This document shows positions 35,561 to 47,843 of a DNA stretch of 64,000 nucleotides, piece by piece (the stretch's first letter is position 1; the number at the start of each line of letters is the position of its first letter). Position numbers and translations under genes: made by a program. The notes below the pieces were generated by a model that was given only the letters and a program-made list of their open reading frames with translations, searched no databases and was not told the DNA's origin. Source of the stretch: Anaspis maculata (taxonomy: Eukaryota > Arthropoda > Insecta > Coleoptera > Scraptiidae). The stretch is from NCBI GenBank assembly GCA_949128115.1, contig OX421961.1, forward strand, positions 102,133,863 through 102,197,862. Reading direction: 5' to 3'.

Positions 35561-35596
35561 TAAATTTAAACTGTTACGATTTGCCTATACTAAGTA

Positions 35597-36922
35597 AACT
35601 GCGCACAAAATGAAGTGACAATTTTATTTTGGGAGGTTTTTTCAAATGTCCATAACTTTTTTTAAAATGATCGTAATTTGAAACAGTTTGCACTATTTTG
35701 AAGATACATCATTCTATTTTCGTGAATCGTACATATCCAAGTCATCCAAAGCGGAGAAATGGCTCATACAGGGTGATACAAAAGGGCGTGCAAAGTACTG
35801 CTCTTTTTATCCTAGCACAGGAAATTTTCACGTCATCCTGTATATACGAATGTGATCGCATCTTGTAGCCTGTAGTATCCCTTACTCGGACCCGTTTAGT
35901 TTTTCACTCTACGTTGTGTATTGACGGAAATATGATTTTTCTTGTAAAAGATGCCAATTTGCAATCTGTTCAACGGCAACAATTTCGTCGCTTGAAACTG
36001 TCAACCAACAAAGAGCTAACAATAAAAAGCCGTATCTCTGTATCTAGGCAATAGATTTTTGGCAATTGTTGGCGATCGGATCAAGGCTCAAGAAGATTAA
36101 GGAACACAAAAAAAATTAGGATTTCGGTCTGTACCATAAAAAAAATTACTGCACAAAAGTTGACTACGGACCCAAAAACGTTCCAAGTGCCCTGGAATAA
36201 TTCTGTGACCGCAGGTTTATTGGGTTGACATGTGAGCACATGCATGCAGTATGCGACTCGGGACAATGGACCAATGGAGATATTTACGTAATGCAGAGTA
36301 GAAAGACAACCTTTTAGTTACAAATACGACAAGCTACAAGATACAGTCAATTCGAGTACCTGTACCGAGTGATAGAACTAATCCTGCCTGCGCCAGAAAA
36401 AAACCGAAGTCTTTTCCCATCACTCTGTGTGTATCATTTCTTTGCTTTTATTGGAATTTAAATTTATGGTTCCTGAAGAGGAAACAAATCATCCTATCTT
36501 AAGATGATTATCGTTTGATTACCAAACTGTTTCGTACAATTATTGCTATTCTATCAAAAAATTGGTACTTTTATACAAGAAAAATCATATCTCCCCAAGT
36601 ACACAAGGTAGAGTGGAAAACTAAACAGTTATGAGTTACAGATACTACAGGCTATAAGACGCAGTCATATTCGCATATACAGGATGACGTCAAAATTTCC
36701 GGTGTCAAGATGAAAAGAGCAGAAAGTTGCACGCCTTTTTGTATCACCCTGTATGAGATATACCTTCACTTTGAATGAGTTGAGTATGTATGGTTCACAA
36801 AATAGAAGAATGTATCCTCACAACAGTGCCAGCTACTTTAGATTCTGATCATTTTTTCAAAAGTTATGGACATTTTAAAAAACCTCCCAAAATAAAATTG
36901 TCACTTCATTTTGTGCGCAGTT
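35597..36922. repeat. 1.3-kb inverted repeat with nested CAGGGTG-type ends
   Basis: The outer ends are TA-AACTGCGCACAAAATGAAG and its mirror, with arms of about 400 bases. Two further transposon-like boundaries sit symmetrically within the arms: TACAGGGTGATACAAAAGGG (35767 and mirror near 36756) and TACAGGATGACGTCAAAATT (near 36677 and mirror near 35848). The 500-base centre (about 36010-36510) is unpaired. It has no coding capacity. Confidence 0.8.
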
Positions 36923-37201
36923 TATATGCTGAGCATGCGATTGTCGGATTTGTTATATTGAAATTAAAAGTAGTAGTAACCATCACCCATTCATCAGCCA
37001 CTAGGTACAGGCTATAAGTAATGTATACAGACCCAGAGACGCATTAATCAAGAAGCGCTAGAAGATGAAACCGTCCAGCTTCGCTGTCGGGTTTATATCA
37101 GATAATAAAGAGACCATTTCACACTCGGTGAATTTCTCGAAAACAAACTTCCGAGATAGTTAGAAAATTTTCTCAATAAAATTATTAGCTCTTGTGAATA
37201 C

Positions 37202-37725
37202 TGTTACGATGTTTCTCGCGTACGGGTTCGAATATAATTGAGACGATCGATTTAAAACACACACTGTTTATTGCTGCGTACTACTACACTAAACGCCAAC
37301 AATTATTTACTTGGAATTATATCGCAGGTACTTCGCTTGTTTCGCTCGCGTTAACACTTCGCATTCCAATTCAATACTGCCACGAGCTGCCGGCTGATGC
37401 TTTATATAAGGCCTCCGAACAGCGTTCCCGAGCTTTCTGTCTATTTGCAGCAAATTCCATAGTGCCTGGCATATGCGGTTTCTAGACCATTCCTGAATAA
37501 TCACACACACCTTCCGCGTGCTTTCCATGTGTTCTGGAATCTGCACCTCCGCCAAAGTGGACTGATGTGCCTTGATCGAACATTGAAGTCTCCATTCAGT
37601 TTCACATACACGAACGCTCTGGAATGCACCAGATCGCTCTAGACTTCTACACTGCGATCTAATGGATGGAAGGATCCAGAAAGATCGAGTGTTTACCAAT
37701 ATAAACGGGATCGCCGCTCGTAACA
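37202..37725 (-). mobile_element. Solo LTR, second copy of the family at 25741
   Basis: The copy has TGTTACGATG ... CTCGTAACA ends, with a short terminal inverted repeat. The 4-bp direct repeat ATAC flanks at 37198-37201 and 37726-37729. On the - strand CTTATATAAAG (TATA) precedes AATAAACAG (polyadenylation). It lacks any neighbouring internal region or second LTR, so it arose by LTR-LTR recombination. Confidence 0.88.
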
Positions 37726-38537
37726 ATACATACGAGACAAATCTGTAATCTAATAATTTATCATTACCATAATGTTCAGTTTGTTGAATGATGTTTCGTG
37801 TTGTTAAACTTGTTAGAGTACTAGATACATTTGTTTTGAATACTTATTGGTCGTGTTACCTACCTGCATTTGAGAGTATTTTTTGCGAGATTTTTTGTCA
37901 CCTTTGTTTGGTTTTTTTTAATTTTTTTAAATCAGGTACATTTTCTTGCTTGGCAAAAAAATTCCATAGAGGAAGGAGGCGCCAATTTGCCTCTTGCTTC
38001 TAGCGCAATCCACCCTTGATCCGTCCCTGTATAGTATACAGGGTGTTTCAGTTTTAACCGATCAAACTTTGGGATAAGATTATCCTCAGTCCAGAAAAAT
38101 ATAACATACCGCATACTCACTCGCTTCCTAAGAAAGATACAGGATGTCCAAAGTTCACTTTTTTCGATTTCTAAAAATTGGTGACTTGCTAACTATTCAA
38201 CCAAATTAGCTTAAATTTAGCATAGGTTGGTTTGTCGGAACTATCTACCTATATCCCGTTCACTTATTATTTTTAGTAGAATGACTTTTTGAAGCAAACA
38301 TAAAGTGACAAGCTGGAGCGCTGGTAGAATACGGCTGATGGCCGCTGATATATTTAGATTCGCTACAAAACTTTGCATGTGCCATCAGCCATAGCCGTAG
38401 CCCGAGTCGTAGCCCCCAGCTTTGTCACTTAATTTTTCTACAAAAATTCATTTCACTGAATTTGAAACGTGAACGGCCTGCCAAATTTCAAAAGAATTCG
38501 ATCAGTGGCGTATAAGAGTAATGTGGGGGAGTCATTA

Positions 38538-39481
38538 GGGGAAGAGAGGCGAATATCGACCGGCAGTCTAATATCGACCGCACCACTGTGGCCCACCCTG
38601 TAAGTTTTTTGGAATCATGACACAGGGTGCCATCTAGCATTTTGCAAGTGAACTCCAGCACAGCTGTCGGTCAGCCATTTATTTGAAGCGCTTGACTGAC
38701 AGAAACGAATTATTGTTTCCAGCCGATATGATTTAAGTTCAGGAGTGTTTATGATAACGTATTGCAGACTTTTCATTGTAGTTAGACTTAGGTCTCCTGG
38801 TGTAATGTACCAAGGATCATTGATAGTAACTTTGTGTAGTAGGCCTAGTTCCATAACCTAACCTGGTGCTTCATCGTCAAAGAATTGTTTTTTGCTTTTG
38901 TTGTCGGCCAATATCGACCAGGTTGGTCGATATTGTACAAATGGAGTTTTATACATCAGTTCAGATGCCTCGCGGAAAATATCGGCGAAAAACGAATCGC
39001 GCCTCGTGTGGTGCGAAAATGACCTGATGAGGTTCCTGAGAGTACTTACCCAAGAATTATTTTCAATTTCATCTGTTAATCTTATAGGTTCCTATCATGG
39101 GAATCGTTCTTGGTAAATGTTAGGAGAAGGGGGGCAAAATCAAAATCAAAAACTAGATTTTTTTCGAAAAGAGATGTTTCGACTTGTATTTTTGCGCTTT
39201 TGCTAAGCATGCAGACTACAAAATGGCTAAGAAAACGTGCGATCGATATTATCCGACCTGGTGGTCGATTTTACCCCACTGGTCGATATTACCCGCAAAA
39301 ATTTTCACTTTGCTTTCGAATTTTTTTCACAAAAATGTTTCTACTTAGTTAGTGACTATTCAAGGTTTTGGGTAGTAAAATGGTCGGGGAATATGGTACA
39401 AAACGTACAGCCTTAACAGTGCACATGGCGACTGGTTTTGAATTTTTTGCCTTAAGTGGTCGATATTCACCTGCTCTCCCC
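38538..39481 (+). mobile_element. Pogo-like DNA transposon remnant, 944 bp, TA-flanked
   Basis: The ends are GGGGAAGAGAGGCGAATATC and the mirror GATATTCACCTGCTCTCCCC, each bordered by TA. The motif ATATCGACC / GGTCGATAT recurs at both ends and internally (38557, 38572, 38909, 38926, 39242, 39279, 39457), which looks like transposase binding sites. A frameshifted N-terminus of a pogo/Tigger-type transposase is present (next entry); the DDE domain is gone. Confidence 0.75.
38965..39116 (+). pseudogene. N-terminal remnant of pogo-type transposase, frameshifted
   Basis: ATG at 38965 gives MPRGKYRRKTNRAS, the typical pogo-family start (MPR-Y-RKT-R-SW). A frameshift follows, and the next frame continues W-CENDLMRFLRVLTQELFS ... 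LIGSYHG. That resembles the Psq-type helix-turn-helix beginning. The frame closes at TAA 39114-39116. The identification rests on this short block plus TA-flanked ends. Confidence 0.5.
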
Positions 39482-39752
39482 TAATTTGGAAGCATTTGGA
39501 GCAAGAACTTTTCAAATTAATGACCCTTCCCCATAACTGTTACGCCACTGCACTGATCAGATTCTTCGAAAATTGGCAGGTAGATAGGTAATCCCGACAA
39601 ACCAGCCAAAAACGTGAGCTTTGACACTCTGTGTCTTAAGATTCTTAAGAAGCGACTGACATGCACGTATGTCATATTTTTCTGAACCAGGAAGATGAGG
39701 AGAATCTTATTCCAAATTTTGATCGATTAGAACCGAAACACCATGTATTATA

Positions 39753-40495
39753 ATTTTCTAGGATATTTATTTTAGTAGGCTGGATTTATGCTTCATTAAT
39801 CACTAGTCATTTATTACGTGTCATTACGGTAATTTTTCATTTGTCATTTAGGTTTTTGAGACTCTTTAAGACTTCACTTGGCATTCATGGGTAAATTCTG
39901 CTTATTTCCTTGTGTGGTGGTTGGTAGTGATGTTGAAAATGTCAGATTATTAGGGGGACAGGAAGTTTCCCTTGGAATTTTTTTTACCCTAAAACACCTA
40001 TCTTTAACTCCTTATAGGTAGAACAAAATGCTGCGCATTTTTCAAATGGATATGGATTTTAGTTCGTGCCAAATTGGGCCAAAAAATTATAAAGAATTTA
40101 GAATGGTCCTTTTGTACCCTTTCATCTACCACCCTGGTGAAACGTATAGTATGTATGTGAGGTATCTTAACTTTCTGCAAAAGACATACTGACTGACAAA
40201 GAACTGGTCTAGGGGACCAAACAGCTCTCAGATCGTTCTCAGCAGACCAACTGTACTCAGTTCAAAGTTGGGGCAAAATTGGCCGTGAAGCGTTCATTTT
40301 GTTAATCAGTTTAGTTTGTTTTTCTTTACTTCAGCCCCAAAGGTATAATGTAAGTAGATTGACTTCACATCTGGAAATGATTTTAACCAAGTAGGTATAG
40401 CTTGGAGAAGACCTGAACATTACGTTCTTGATACACGGCACCTCCACCAATGCTGCAGGTATGTGTCTTATTCTCGAGTTAAAGTTCCCAGCGCA
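39753..40495. other. Non-coding intron sequence, no gene seen
   Basis: AT-rich text without defined repeats, RNA genes or protein signatures. Confidence 0.4.
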
Positions 40496-40504
40496 CGTCG
40501 TAAC

Positions 40505-40605
40505 GAGCGAGTCAACTTTAATCTGAGTTAGTTGCTAAGCAACTGGCCTTGCTATTGGTTGTGTCATAGCAATTAACTCAGATTCAAGTCAACTCGTCGA
40601 AAAGA
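40505..40605. repeat. Hairpin with X-box-like GTTGCTAAGCAAC
   Basis: GAGTCAACTTTAATCTGAGTT and AACTCAGATTCAAGTCAACTC form the arms. The loop carries GTTGCTAAGCAAC followed by GGCCTTGCTATTGG. The same loop vocabulary recurs in the two elements at 58471 and 59465. Confidence 0.65.
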
Positions 40606-42697
40606 ATTTGTGGAACCCGCAGATCGGACAATTGGCGCGCATCCGCCAATTTACTGGGCTCGCCGCTACACTGCACTTATAATCACCAGCCTGTCTCAAC
40701 ACCAAGAACATTTCAACTGGCGCATCTACCTTTTGTAGAAGGTTTGTCGTTCGATTGAGAGTTTAAGTCTTCACTGTGCAATACGTGTGTTGAACTATCG
40801 TTTAAATATCTACCCTTCAAATTACCACCACAAAGCTTATTAGGTACTATGCTTCATCCAACGAACCAGAAATAGTGGCCTAACACAAATTAGTCTTGAA
40901 GTATAATACATATAGTCTAAAAGTAACGGTCGAATAACTGATGGAACTTTCATCCATGGCTTGGAGCTTTTAGTATTCAAACATTCGAAGGTGTTGTATA
41001 CACCGTGAATGTCACTGTCCGACTAATGTATTTTATAATAGAATTTCCAAAGGCATATACAGCCCGAAAAGGGCGAAACTTTGTCACCTTTGCCTCGGAA
41101 TATTCCTGATAACAATCCTAATAATGATAATGGAATTAACATAAAAACTCGGTTCTTTTTTCACGTAAAAGTGCTTTTTTAAATGCCTCTTGTGGCGTGT
41201 CATGTCCAATCAGCACCTGCTGACCATTTCGTAACGCTAATTTATTACTGTTCAGGGCGAGGGTGTGATGGTGTGAAACGCCGCTATGCACTTATCCACC
41301 TCCCATATCCTTATCAAATTTGATAAGGGGGCCACTCGAAATACCCGGCACGTACCATGCCATGCACCCAACCTTTTTTATATATGTAGAGTTTAACCGT
41401 ATACCCACCAACAGTACCAACTCCCAGAGCTTGTTAGTGAATTGTGGGAAAATCTCGAAAGGTATAACGAGGCCCCGATTTGTGCGCTTTTATTATTACT
41501 ACTTAGGTACTGCTGCAGTTGACTGCCGAGGCGAATTCCTGCCCGCTGCCTGCTGCATATGGACATGTCATTATAAATAATATACTTTGCATTATGGTGT
41601 GTGCGATGCCCACCAGTAGAAATACTAAGTGGACCTGCGACCTATACCCTAGCCCTAGGTACCTACACGGAAAAATGGAATGTGTCATTATCTAAGTCAT
41701 CAAGTTTATAGGTGCGTGGTTCTTTAATTTAAAGGGGGGTGGAAAACGCTCTCGCTTTCAAATCAAAAGAAGAGACGAGGATGATTTCTTCATATAGCGC
41801 TCTGATGCTCTGAAAATTGTTTTATGATTTACGAGGGGCACCCGAGGCGCATTCAATTACTAAACTGGCTCGTTTTTTACCTGAAATATTCATTAAAATG
41901 CCGGACTAATTGTAAACACTGCAGCGGCAGGTCGTTTACATTCATTGACACTGAAGTTTCATTCATTGACACTGAAGTTTCACGGAGAGCTCTTCCATCT
42001 CTCAGGATACCGTATGGTGGTGCTTGGGCTGTCTGGTATCATCATAATGCGCCCATCAACTGGAACACCTCGCCAATAATCGCGCGAACCCTCGAGGCAC
42101 CTCTAAAGACTTTCATATCTTATTTTGTTGTTGGGATATGTGCTGTCCGGTTCGATGTTTATTACGGCTTTCATCCACGAGGTCTGCACCTTTGCGGAAT
42201 GTGGAGGAACAGTTTCCAAAAAGTTTTGATGGAGAGGGCCAAGGGCTGTAAAGGAGTAGGTATCTACTGATCTAGGTACCATCATGAGCAAATGAAACGG
42301 CGACAGTAGGTATGTAATCTTAGTGTCCTTAAACACTTCCAAAATCACTAGGAGTCTTCTTTACGCCCAGTGAAAAATATTGGCAATGCCAACTTGAGAA
42401 TTATGACACATAAATCACATGATAGATATAACTGGTATTCAATCTGGACTTGGCACAGGGCCGGCTTATACCTAGGGCTTATACGAACAAAAACCAGAGA
42501 GGAAAAATCTAAAGCCAGAACAAATCAGGCCGAATAGAACAACAAAGAACAACAAAGAACAACAAGTCAACAACGTAATGAAAGAACAGAAGAGCGCTTG
42601 ATTACTTTATCAAAAATACTACCTGACAACGTCAAAAATACTTAGGGGAAAATTGGGTAAATCGGGATGTCCACGGTAATTTTTCTCACGTTGTTAC
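40606..42697. other. Non-coding intron sequence, no gene recognised
   Basis: A 148-codon + strand frame at 41824-42270 contains a 21-bp tandem duplication (TTCATTGACACTGAAGTTTC, twice) and has no known motif. A - strand frame overlaps it. The patch 41160-41300 (CTAATTTATTACTG, GCACCTGCTGACC) has enhancer-like words. Nothing is firm. Confidence 0.3.
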
Positions 42698-43144
42698 GGC
42701 TACGTTTACACCGTGGCTTTGGCTTTGGTCCGCGACCTAAGCACTTATGTTTCCCAAAATAAATTTAGTCCACGTGGTGTAAACGATCACGGAAAAGGAT
42801 CAGGTAGCTTGAGTCAGGGGTGCACTTCTCGAACGTGTTCGAAAAGTTTTCGTATACGAATTCTCCTTTCCGATAGCCCAAATGCACACGAAACCAAGGA
42901 GATCCGTGTTCGAAAAATCACTCGAATAACTCGAGAATCGTACCCCAGGTCTCTTTTTCTTGTTAGCCGTGGACTGACCTAAATTTAGTTTTTAGGTTTA
43001 CTTAGTTTTAGTTTATCTTTTCTAATAGGTCGACAGCGTTATAGTCCACCGGGGTGAACGCTGGAAGAGGGGATTATTTTAGGTGGAATTTGGGTCGGTG
43101 CTTAAGTCAGTCCTTCTCAAGTCCTCCGGTGTAAACGTATAGCC
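42698..43144. repeat. MITE-like element with GGCTACGTTTACACCG ends
   Basis: GGCTACGTTTACACCG at 42698 and the mirror CGGTGTAAACGTATAGCC at 43127-43144 bound 447 bp. Internal CCACGTGGTGTAAACG repeats the end motif. No coding sequence is evident. Confidence 0.65.
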
Positions 43145-43370
43145 ACTTTCACGTAGTAGCCCTAAGCTCAGATCTTGACTGAGACGTTGCGTCGTCATCC
43201 ATCATCCATTATAGACAGCACTATAGACGAACCGACTGACACTATAGACGGGTGGCCATGGTATGGTGGCAGATGATGGCATTTTTCGTAAAACTGAAAT
43301 TGACTTTCTAGAAAAATGTTGATTTCGCCTTCACATAGACGTTCTGCTGTGGAATTCTTTAATTTGGTAT

Positions 43371-43536
43371 TTAATTAATTGTGATGGTGAGCTTATACGT
43401 AATTCTCATATCGACTCCTGAAGTTTCGATCACTGGAACAGGACTCTTGAACCCCTTGTACACTGTCTGCGAGCCCACAATGTTACCATCGCTTAGACAC
43501 CAAATCTCCACGTTGTTTCTACGTTCCAAATCTGAG
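43371..43536 (-). CDS. Possible terminal exon of an unidentified protein
   Basis: On the - strand an acceptor-like TTTTCTATAG precedes an open frame to a TAA (43373-43371). It encodes SDLERRNNVEIWCLSDGN, then GSQTVYKGFKSPVP and SGVDMRITYKLTITIN. The alternating polar/hydrophobic pattern and even composition look more protein-like than neighbouring frames. I do not recognise a family. An upstream partner could be the - strand frame at 44013-43750, which begins with a hydrophobic leader (LNRYFILFTFVFLTH), but I cannot connect them convincingly. It may be chance. Confidence 0.2.
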
Positions 43537-43559
43537 CTATAGAAAATTCCCAAAACTTT

Positions 43560-46500
43560 GCGGTTTTAATTTTAATTCACGAAGAAAACGATGGTGGCCG
43601 GGCTAATTTTGAAACACATTTTTCGCAATTTCCGCGTAACGGCGTAATTTTCTGATTAGTTTTTAATTTGCGTTTAATCTTTGACGCTTCAACTTCGATA
43701 ATGTGATGCCCATCGCTTCAGGAAAAAGGTAGGTATCTCAATGAAAGCATCAACTGTTTGGCCCACTCAAATGGAAGCTAAAAAGACATGCCAAGTCCTG
43801 ATGATTTATTGGCAATGTAATGGGAGCCGGGATGCTACCCATTATAATTGTGCTACTTGGATCAAGGGAATCATTAGAAAGAATTACCTTGAAACCAAGG
43901 GAATCATTAGAATTGACCTGGCCTTCTGTTGGCGTCGTGGGTTCGTGTGTCAGGAAAACAAATGTAAACAAAATAAAATATCTATTGAGTAACAAAGAAG
44001 AAAAAAAATACAAAAGGGATGAATAAAAATTAAGACTAAATGCAATTAAGCTAGGTTAAAAAGTTGGCATTACAACTTTGACCGTAGTTTCGAGTGGTAA
44101 TCATTTGGTACAAAACATGGTATGGAAATAATAACAATCATAATCACAATTCTACAGACACCATATGAAGAGACTAATTCAGTTCAATTCTTAGTTTAAA
44201 AAGGTTTAGTGTACAGAGTACATACCAAAGCGAATGCGAGATGGTTCGAGGCACATTTTCGATACTTTCACTTGTTCCTGTCGCCTTAGGTGGCAGAAAC
44301 TGTTAGCTTCTATCGGTACTGGCTGTTGCTGTACTCTGGTCTGATACTGCTCTGATGCTGACTGCTTGTACTACTATTCTCTGATACTCTGGATAGGACG
44401 TTTCGCTTTTTATACAGCTGGGGGAATCCTTTGTCTCTTTGTGTTGTGCAGAATCGTGCCTTATCTTCTTTACCGCGGCCCGTCGATTCAAGGAAAAACA
44501 CGTCAGTTGAACAATTTTGGCTTGAGTACTTGACATTTATTACGCTATAATTCAGGGGTTTTCTCGAATCAGCTTTACAGGGGGGAATTTCAAGTAGAGA
44601 ATTTCTAGTCGAATAATTGCACTACGTGCGCCATTGCTATTGTAGTTAGGCTATAACTCAGACCTATCTTCGTTAGCGTACGTCTGGGTTCCAGCTATAT
44701 TATTTTGAATTTGGCTCTGAGAATTTCTGCAGCTGTGTTTGTGTTAGCTTGCGTCATTCTGTTCTTTGAATAACCTCGCTTTTCTGGTCGATTTCTATTT
44801 GTAATCATTGGAAATTTTTTGTGGCTTCCTTATAAAAAATAGTGCTTTACTTGACGTCTAGTAAGCAAATTCTAATGAAGGAATCACTTGGTATGATTTT
44901 TGTGACTACTCATTAGATTATTAAAACTATTTTTTCTCCCTGGGCACAACAGCAAAACGAGGAAAACTCCGGCGATCTGCCATGAGTCTGCCTTTACAGC
45001 AGGATTCACTTGTAAAACAAATAATAATCCAATTGAAAAACACAACGTTCAATGTTGCATATTGGACGAAAATGGATGTGATTACCTTCAATTCAAGGGC
45101 TTCGTGCAAGAACTGGCTATCTCACATTTGGAAATCGTAAAAAACTAATTGGGACAACGATTTTGGTCTCTAAACGACGGTAACGTGTCTTTGCCCTTGA
45201 GTCGTATTTCCACGCATGACACGGTATATTTTTCAAATATTTCACCTTTTCAATGTCATCAGTTTGATAAGCAGCAGAACTTTTGGACAAGCCAGTTTCA
45301 CGCAAGATAAGAAGGCGACAAGCCTACAATGCCAAACTAGAAATTTCTCCAGCTTACTCGAATCACAGTTCACCTGGACATACTATATCAACTAACCGTT
45401 TACATCTACAAAACACAACCAGGTGCTACGCCAATGCGTACTCCTTTATCAAGTTAACCCGCGATGATGCGGATTTTAATGCGAATTTAATGCGACATCT
45501 CTTTGGCATTCATATAAAGCTCAAAGTATATTTTATTGACATGGAATTTGTGCTGCTCAAAGCTCAAACATGCCGCATAAATTTCGCTTCTTGTCATGTG
45601 TGTACGTATGTTGCATGATTGACTTGAGATTCCAGCCGTGCAATTTTATAGATGCTAATGGAACATTCATGTTATAACTTATGTGCTTGGAGATGCGTGA
45701 ATGCGTGATGCGCCGGAGAGTATACTCTTCTTACTAGGTACTTCTTCACATGGGCATTTCATGCTCGATCGACGGTTATTCATTATTTATTAATTACCTA
45801 CCTAAGTACCTAAATAGCTATACTCCAACGAGAAATCGCATGGCATCATCAATGCAGGTAAAGGTGCATATGGATACGGTAGTCACGCCAAAGTGTTCGC
45901 GCTAATCCCAAAAACCTGCCCGTATATTTTGACATTATTGCGGCGTGCCTCTTTGTATGTCCTACACAATGCTACTACAGATTTCTTTGTAGTAGGCGTA
46001 TTTGAAGCATAATCCGGCATTCCTAACAAGATACACAAGGTAAGTACCTGTACAGGGTGCTTGTGAAACTCGAATCGATCGTTCGAGAGATGTCAAAGAT
46101 TGGACGTCTTCATATACAAACGCGTAACCATGACAAGGTTGTATAACTCGATGACACGATAAAGCCTCAACCATTGTAATGTCACTAGTAAGCGTGAATC
46201 TCCTGACTCACACTGATTTAATTATCTGATGTCAGGCGCTGCACATAGTGGGCCGGTTGGGAGCTGGCTTCTTGAGAGTCTATACTCTCTCTCTCTCACG
46301 TGGTGGCTTTTGGTTTATCACCACCTATGGGCACTTGACGTGCCAACTACCGATTTCATTTAGATAAACGTCTTCTCACCAACACTACTCATGCTTCATG
46401 CCTCAAACGATTCTTCTGTCTTCTGCCAGAAGTCGCCATGATGCCATACCGAAAAACTCCTTATATAGCTTACACCGCTGATGGCTTAGGAAGACATAAT

Positions 46501-46659
46501 TTCAGAAAATGAAGACTGAAACTGACACTAGAAGAGAATATAAAACGAATGATATCCCTAATTGCGCACGGTCCATAAAACTCGAAATGGGAGATCTCGT
46601 CCAGATTAGAAGCGCAGCCTGCCTCTTTAAAGAGCCTTCCTTTCCGACAAACGCATCAG
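43560..46659. other. Non-coding intron sequence, no gene recognised
   Basis: A direct duplication AATCATTAGAAAGAATTACC / AATCATTAGAATTGACC lies at 43870-43920. The stretch 44270-44750 is compositionally distinct, with a TTTTTATACAGC word at 44409, and could be an LTR fragment. I find no matching partner or ends. Short frames elsewhere overlap on both strands. Confidence 0.25.
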
Positions 46660-46870
46660 GCGATAATGCATGCTAATTGCCGGTTATATACTTTCTAATT
46701 ACCCACGGTTTCTCCTCCCATCGAGTCTCGGCCCCCTTCGGTCGCATAATTTATGGGGCCCCCATACGGTTTTAATAGTTTTGATATCGGATCTTCATTT
46801 ACTGATTTATTGGCGGCAGGCGGGCGCTCCTGATTGCTCTTTAATTCTCGCTTATATTCTAGTATATGTA
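46660..46870. promoter_or_regulatory. Candidate conserved non-coding / enhancer block
   Basis: Repeat-free, GC-richer text has embedded homeobox-type words: CTAATTACCCAC, CATAATTTATGGGG and TGATTTATTGGCGGCAGGCG. The mixture of constrained-looking GC blocks and TAAT cores suggests a Wnt enhancer, without proof. Confidence 0.25.
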
Positions 46871-47803
46871 CAGAGCCCACACCTCCACACGGTTGTACAG
46901 ATTCCATAAATCCAGCGGTCGTTATTTCGGTTAAAGTTTGAAAAATTGTTTTGCTTTCTTTTTTGCAACACAACGCTTAAGTTCACAGTGACGCAATGCT
47001 GTCTGTCTGCTAAGGCCGTCGGTCGAGTTCTTTGAAATGCGTTCATGCACGCGTTCATGCTAAGTAGCCTTATTTCTCAAGAGAAATTTATTGTTGAGCT
47101 AATTTTTGGAATAGAAAGGGTGACTCCACGCATTCATGCTCTGCAGTTTTTTTGTGGAAAAAATTCTTAATTTTTTTCTCGAAAAAAAACAACAAAAATC
47201 TTTATTGATCTTCGATAAATTTCTGTTAATGAGAAAATCTGTTCAGCACGAAGGCGCGTGAGCCTTATAATCTTATAATAGATTTCACAGTAAGCATATA
47301 TTTAGCCAATTAATATCTCGATAATTTACGGTTCAATTTAATTTTTTCGAAACACATTAGTCGAAATGTGACAAACCCCATAAATTTGGGTATTATATTT
47401 TAATAACTGGTTGCGCAGAAACTGGCCATCGTTATTAATTATTGAAATTTATGATGTTTGTACACCATAGGTGGGTATCGTTTCCATGCTCGTCGATAAT
47501 CATAATAATTCATACACACGATGACAATTTTGCGATAAACATTCGATTAAAGTATCTATTTTTAAAGTAATTCGGTGCGGCCTTAACTGTAAACTGACAG
47601 GACTGGGTAAATATTCCGAAGATTCCGGTTTATGAAGACTGGAGTCTCCAGTTGAAATTGATAAATTAGAAAAAACGAGCCGCTATAACCTTGTCGCGAG
47701 CTAAAATTGAAGTTTCATTTGAAATGCGTCTTTTCAAGTTAGTATAACTTACCATAAGTGAACGTGTTTAGGGGTGTGCTTCAAAAATATTATAAAAATA
47801 ATA

Positions 47804-47811
47804 AATCAATT

Positions 47812-47843
<32 letters not shown>
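47804..47843. repeat. (AATC)n microsatellite
   Basis: About nine uninterrupted or near-perfect ATCA units. The surrounding 46871-48384 is AT-rich intron without a recognisable gene. Confidence 0.9.

Larger units (their letters stand above)
38037..39752. repeat. Outer inverted repeat with CAGGGTGTTTCAG ends enclosing other elements
   Basis: ATACAGGGTGTTTCAGTTTT, then GATCAAACTTTGGGATAAGA and CCAGAAAAATATAACATAC, pair imperfectly with the right arm. Read as reverse complement, that arm gives ATACATGGTGTTTCGGTTCT, GATCAAAATTTGGAATAAGA and CAGAAAAATATGACATAC. Arms extend to about 38260 and 39560. Inside lie a smaller hairpin (38306-38430, GTGACAAGCTGG ... CCAGCTTTGTCAC) and the pogo-like element. 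Confidence 0.7.

Noticed and set aside
41824..42270. 148-codon + strand frame as a gene
   Set aside because: Contains a 21-bp tandem duplication, no known domain, and an overlapping antisense frame of similar quality.
44270..44750. LTR-like segment
   Set aside because: A TATA-like word and distinct composition only; no TG...CA ends, duplication or second copy found.
47804..47843. CRISPR-like short repeats
   Set aside because: A simple AATC microsatellite in animal DNA, without spacers.
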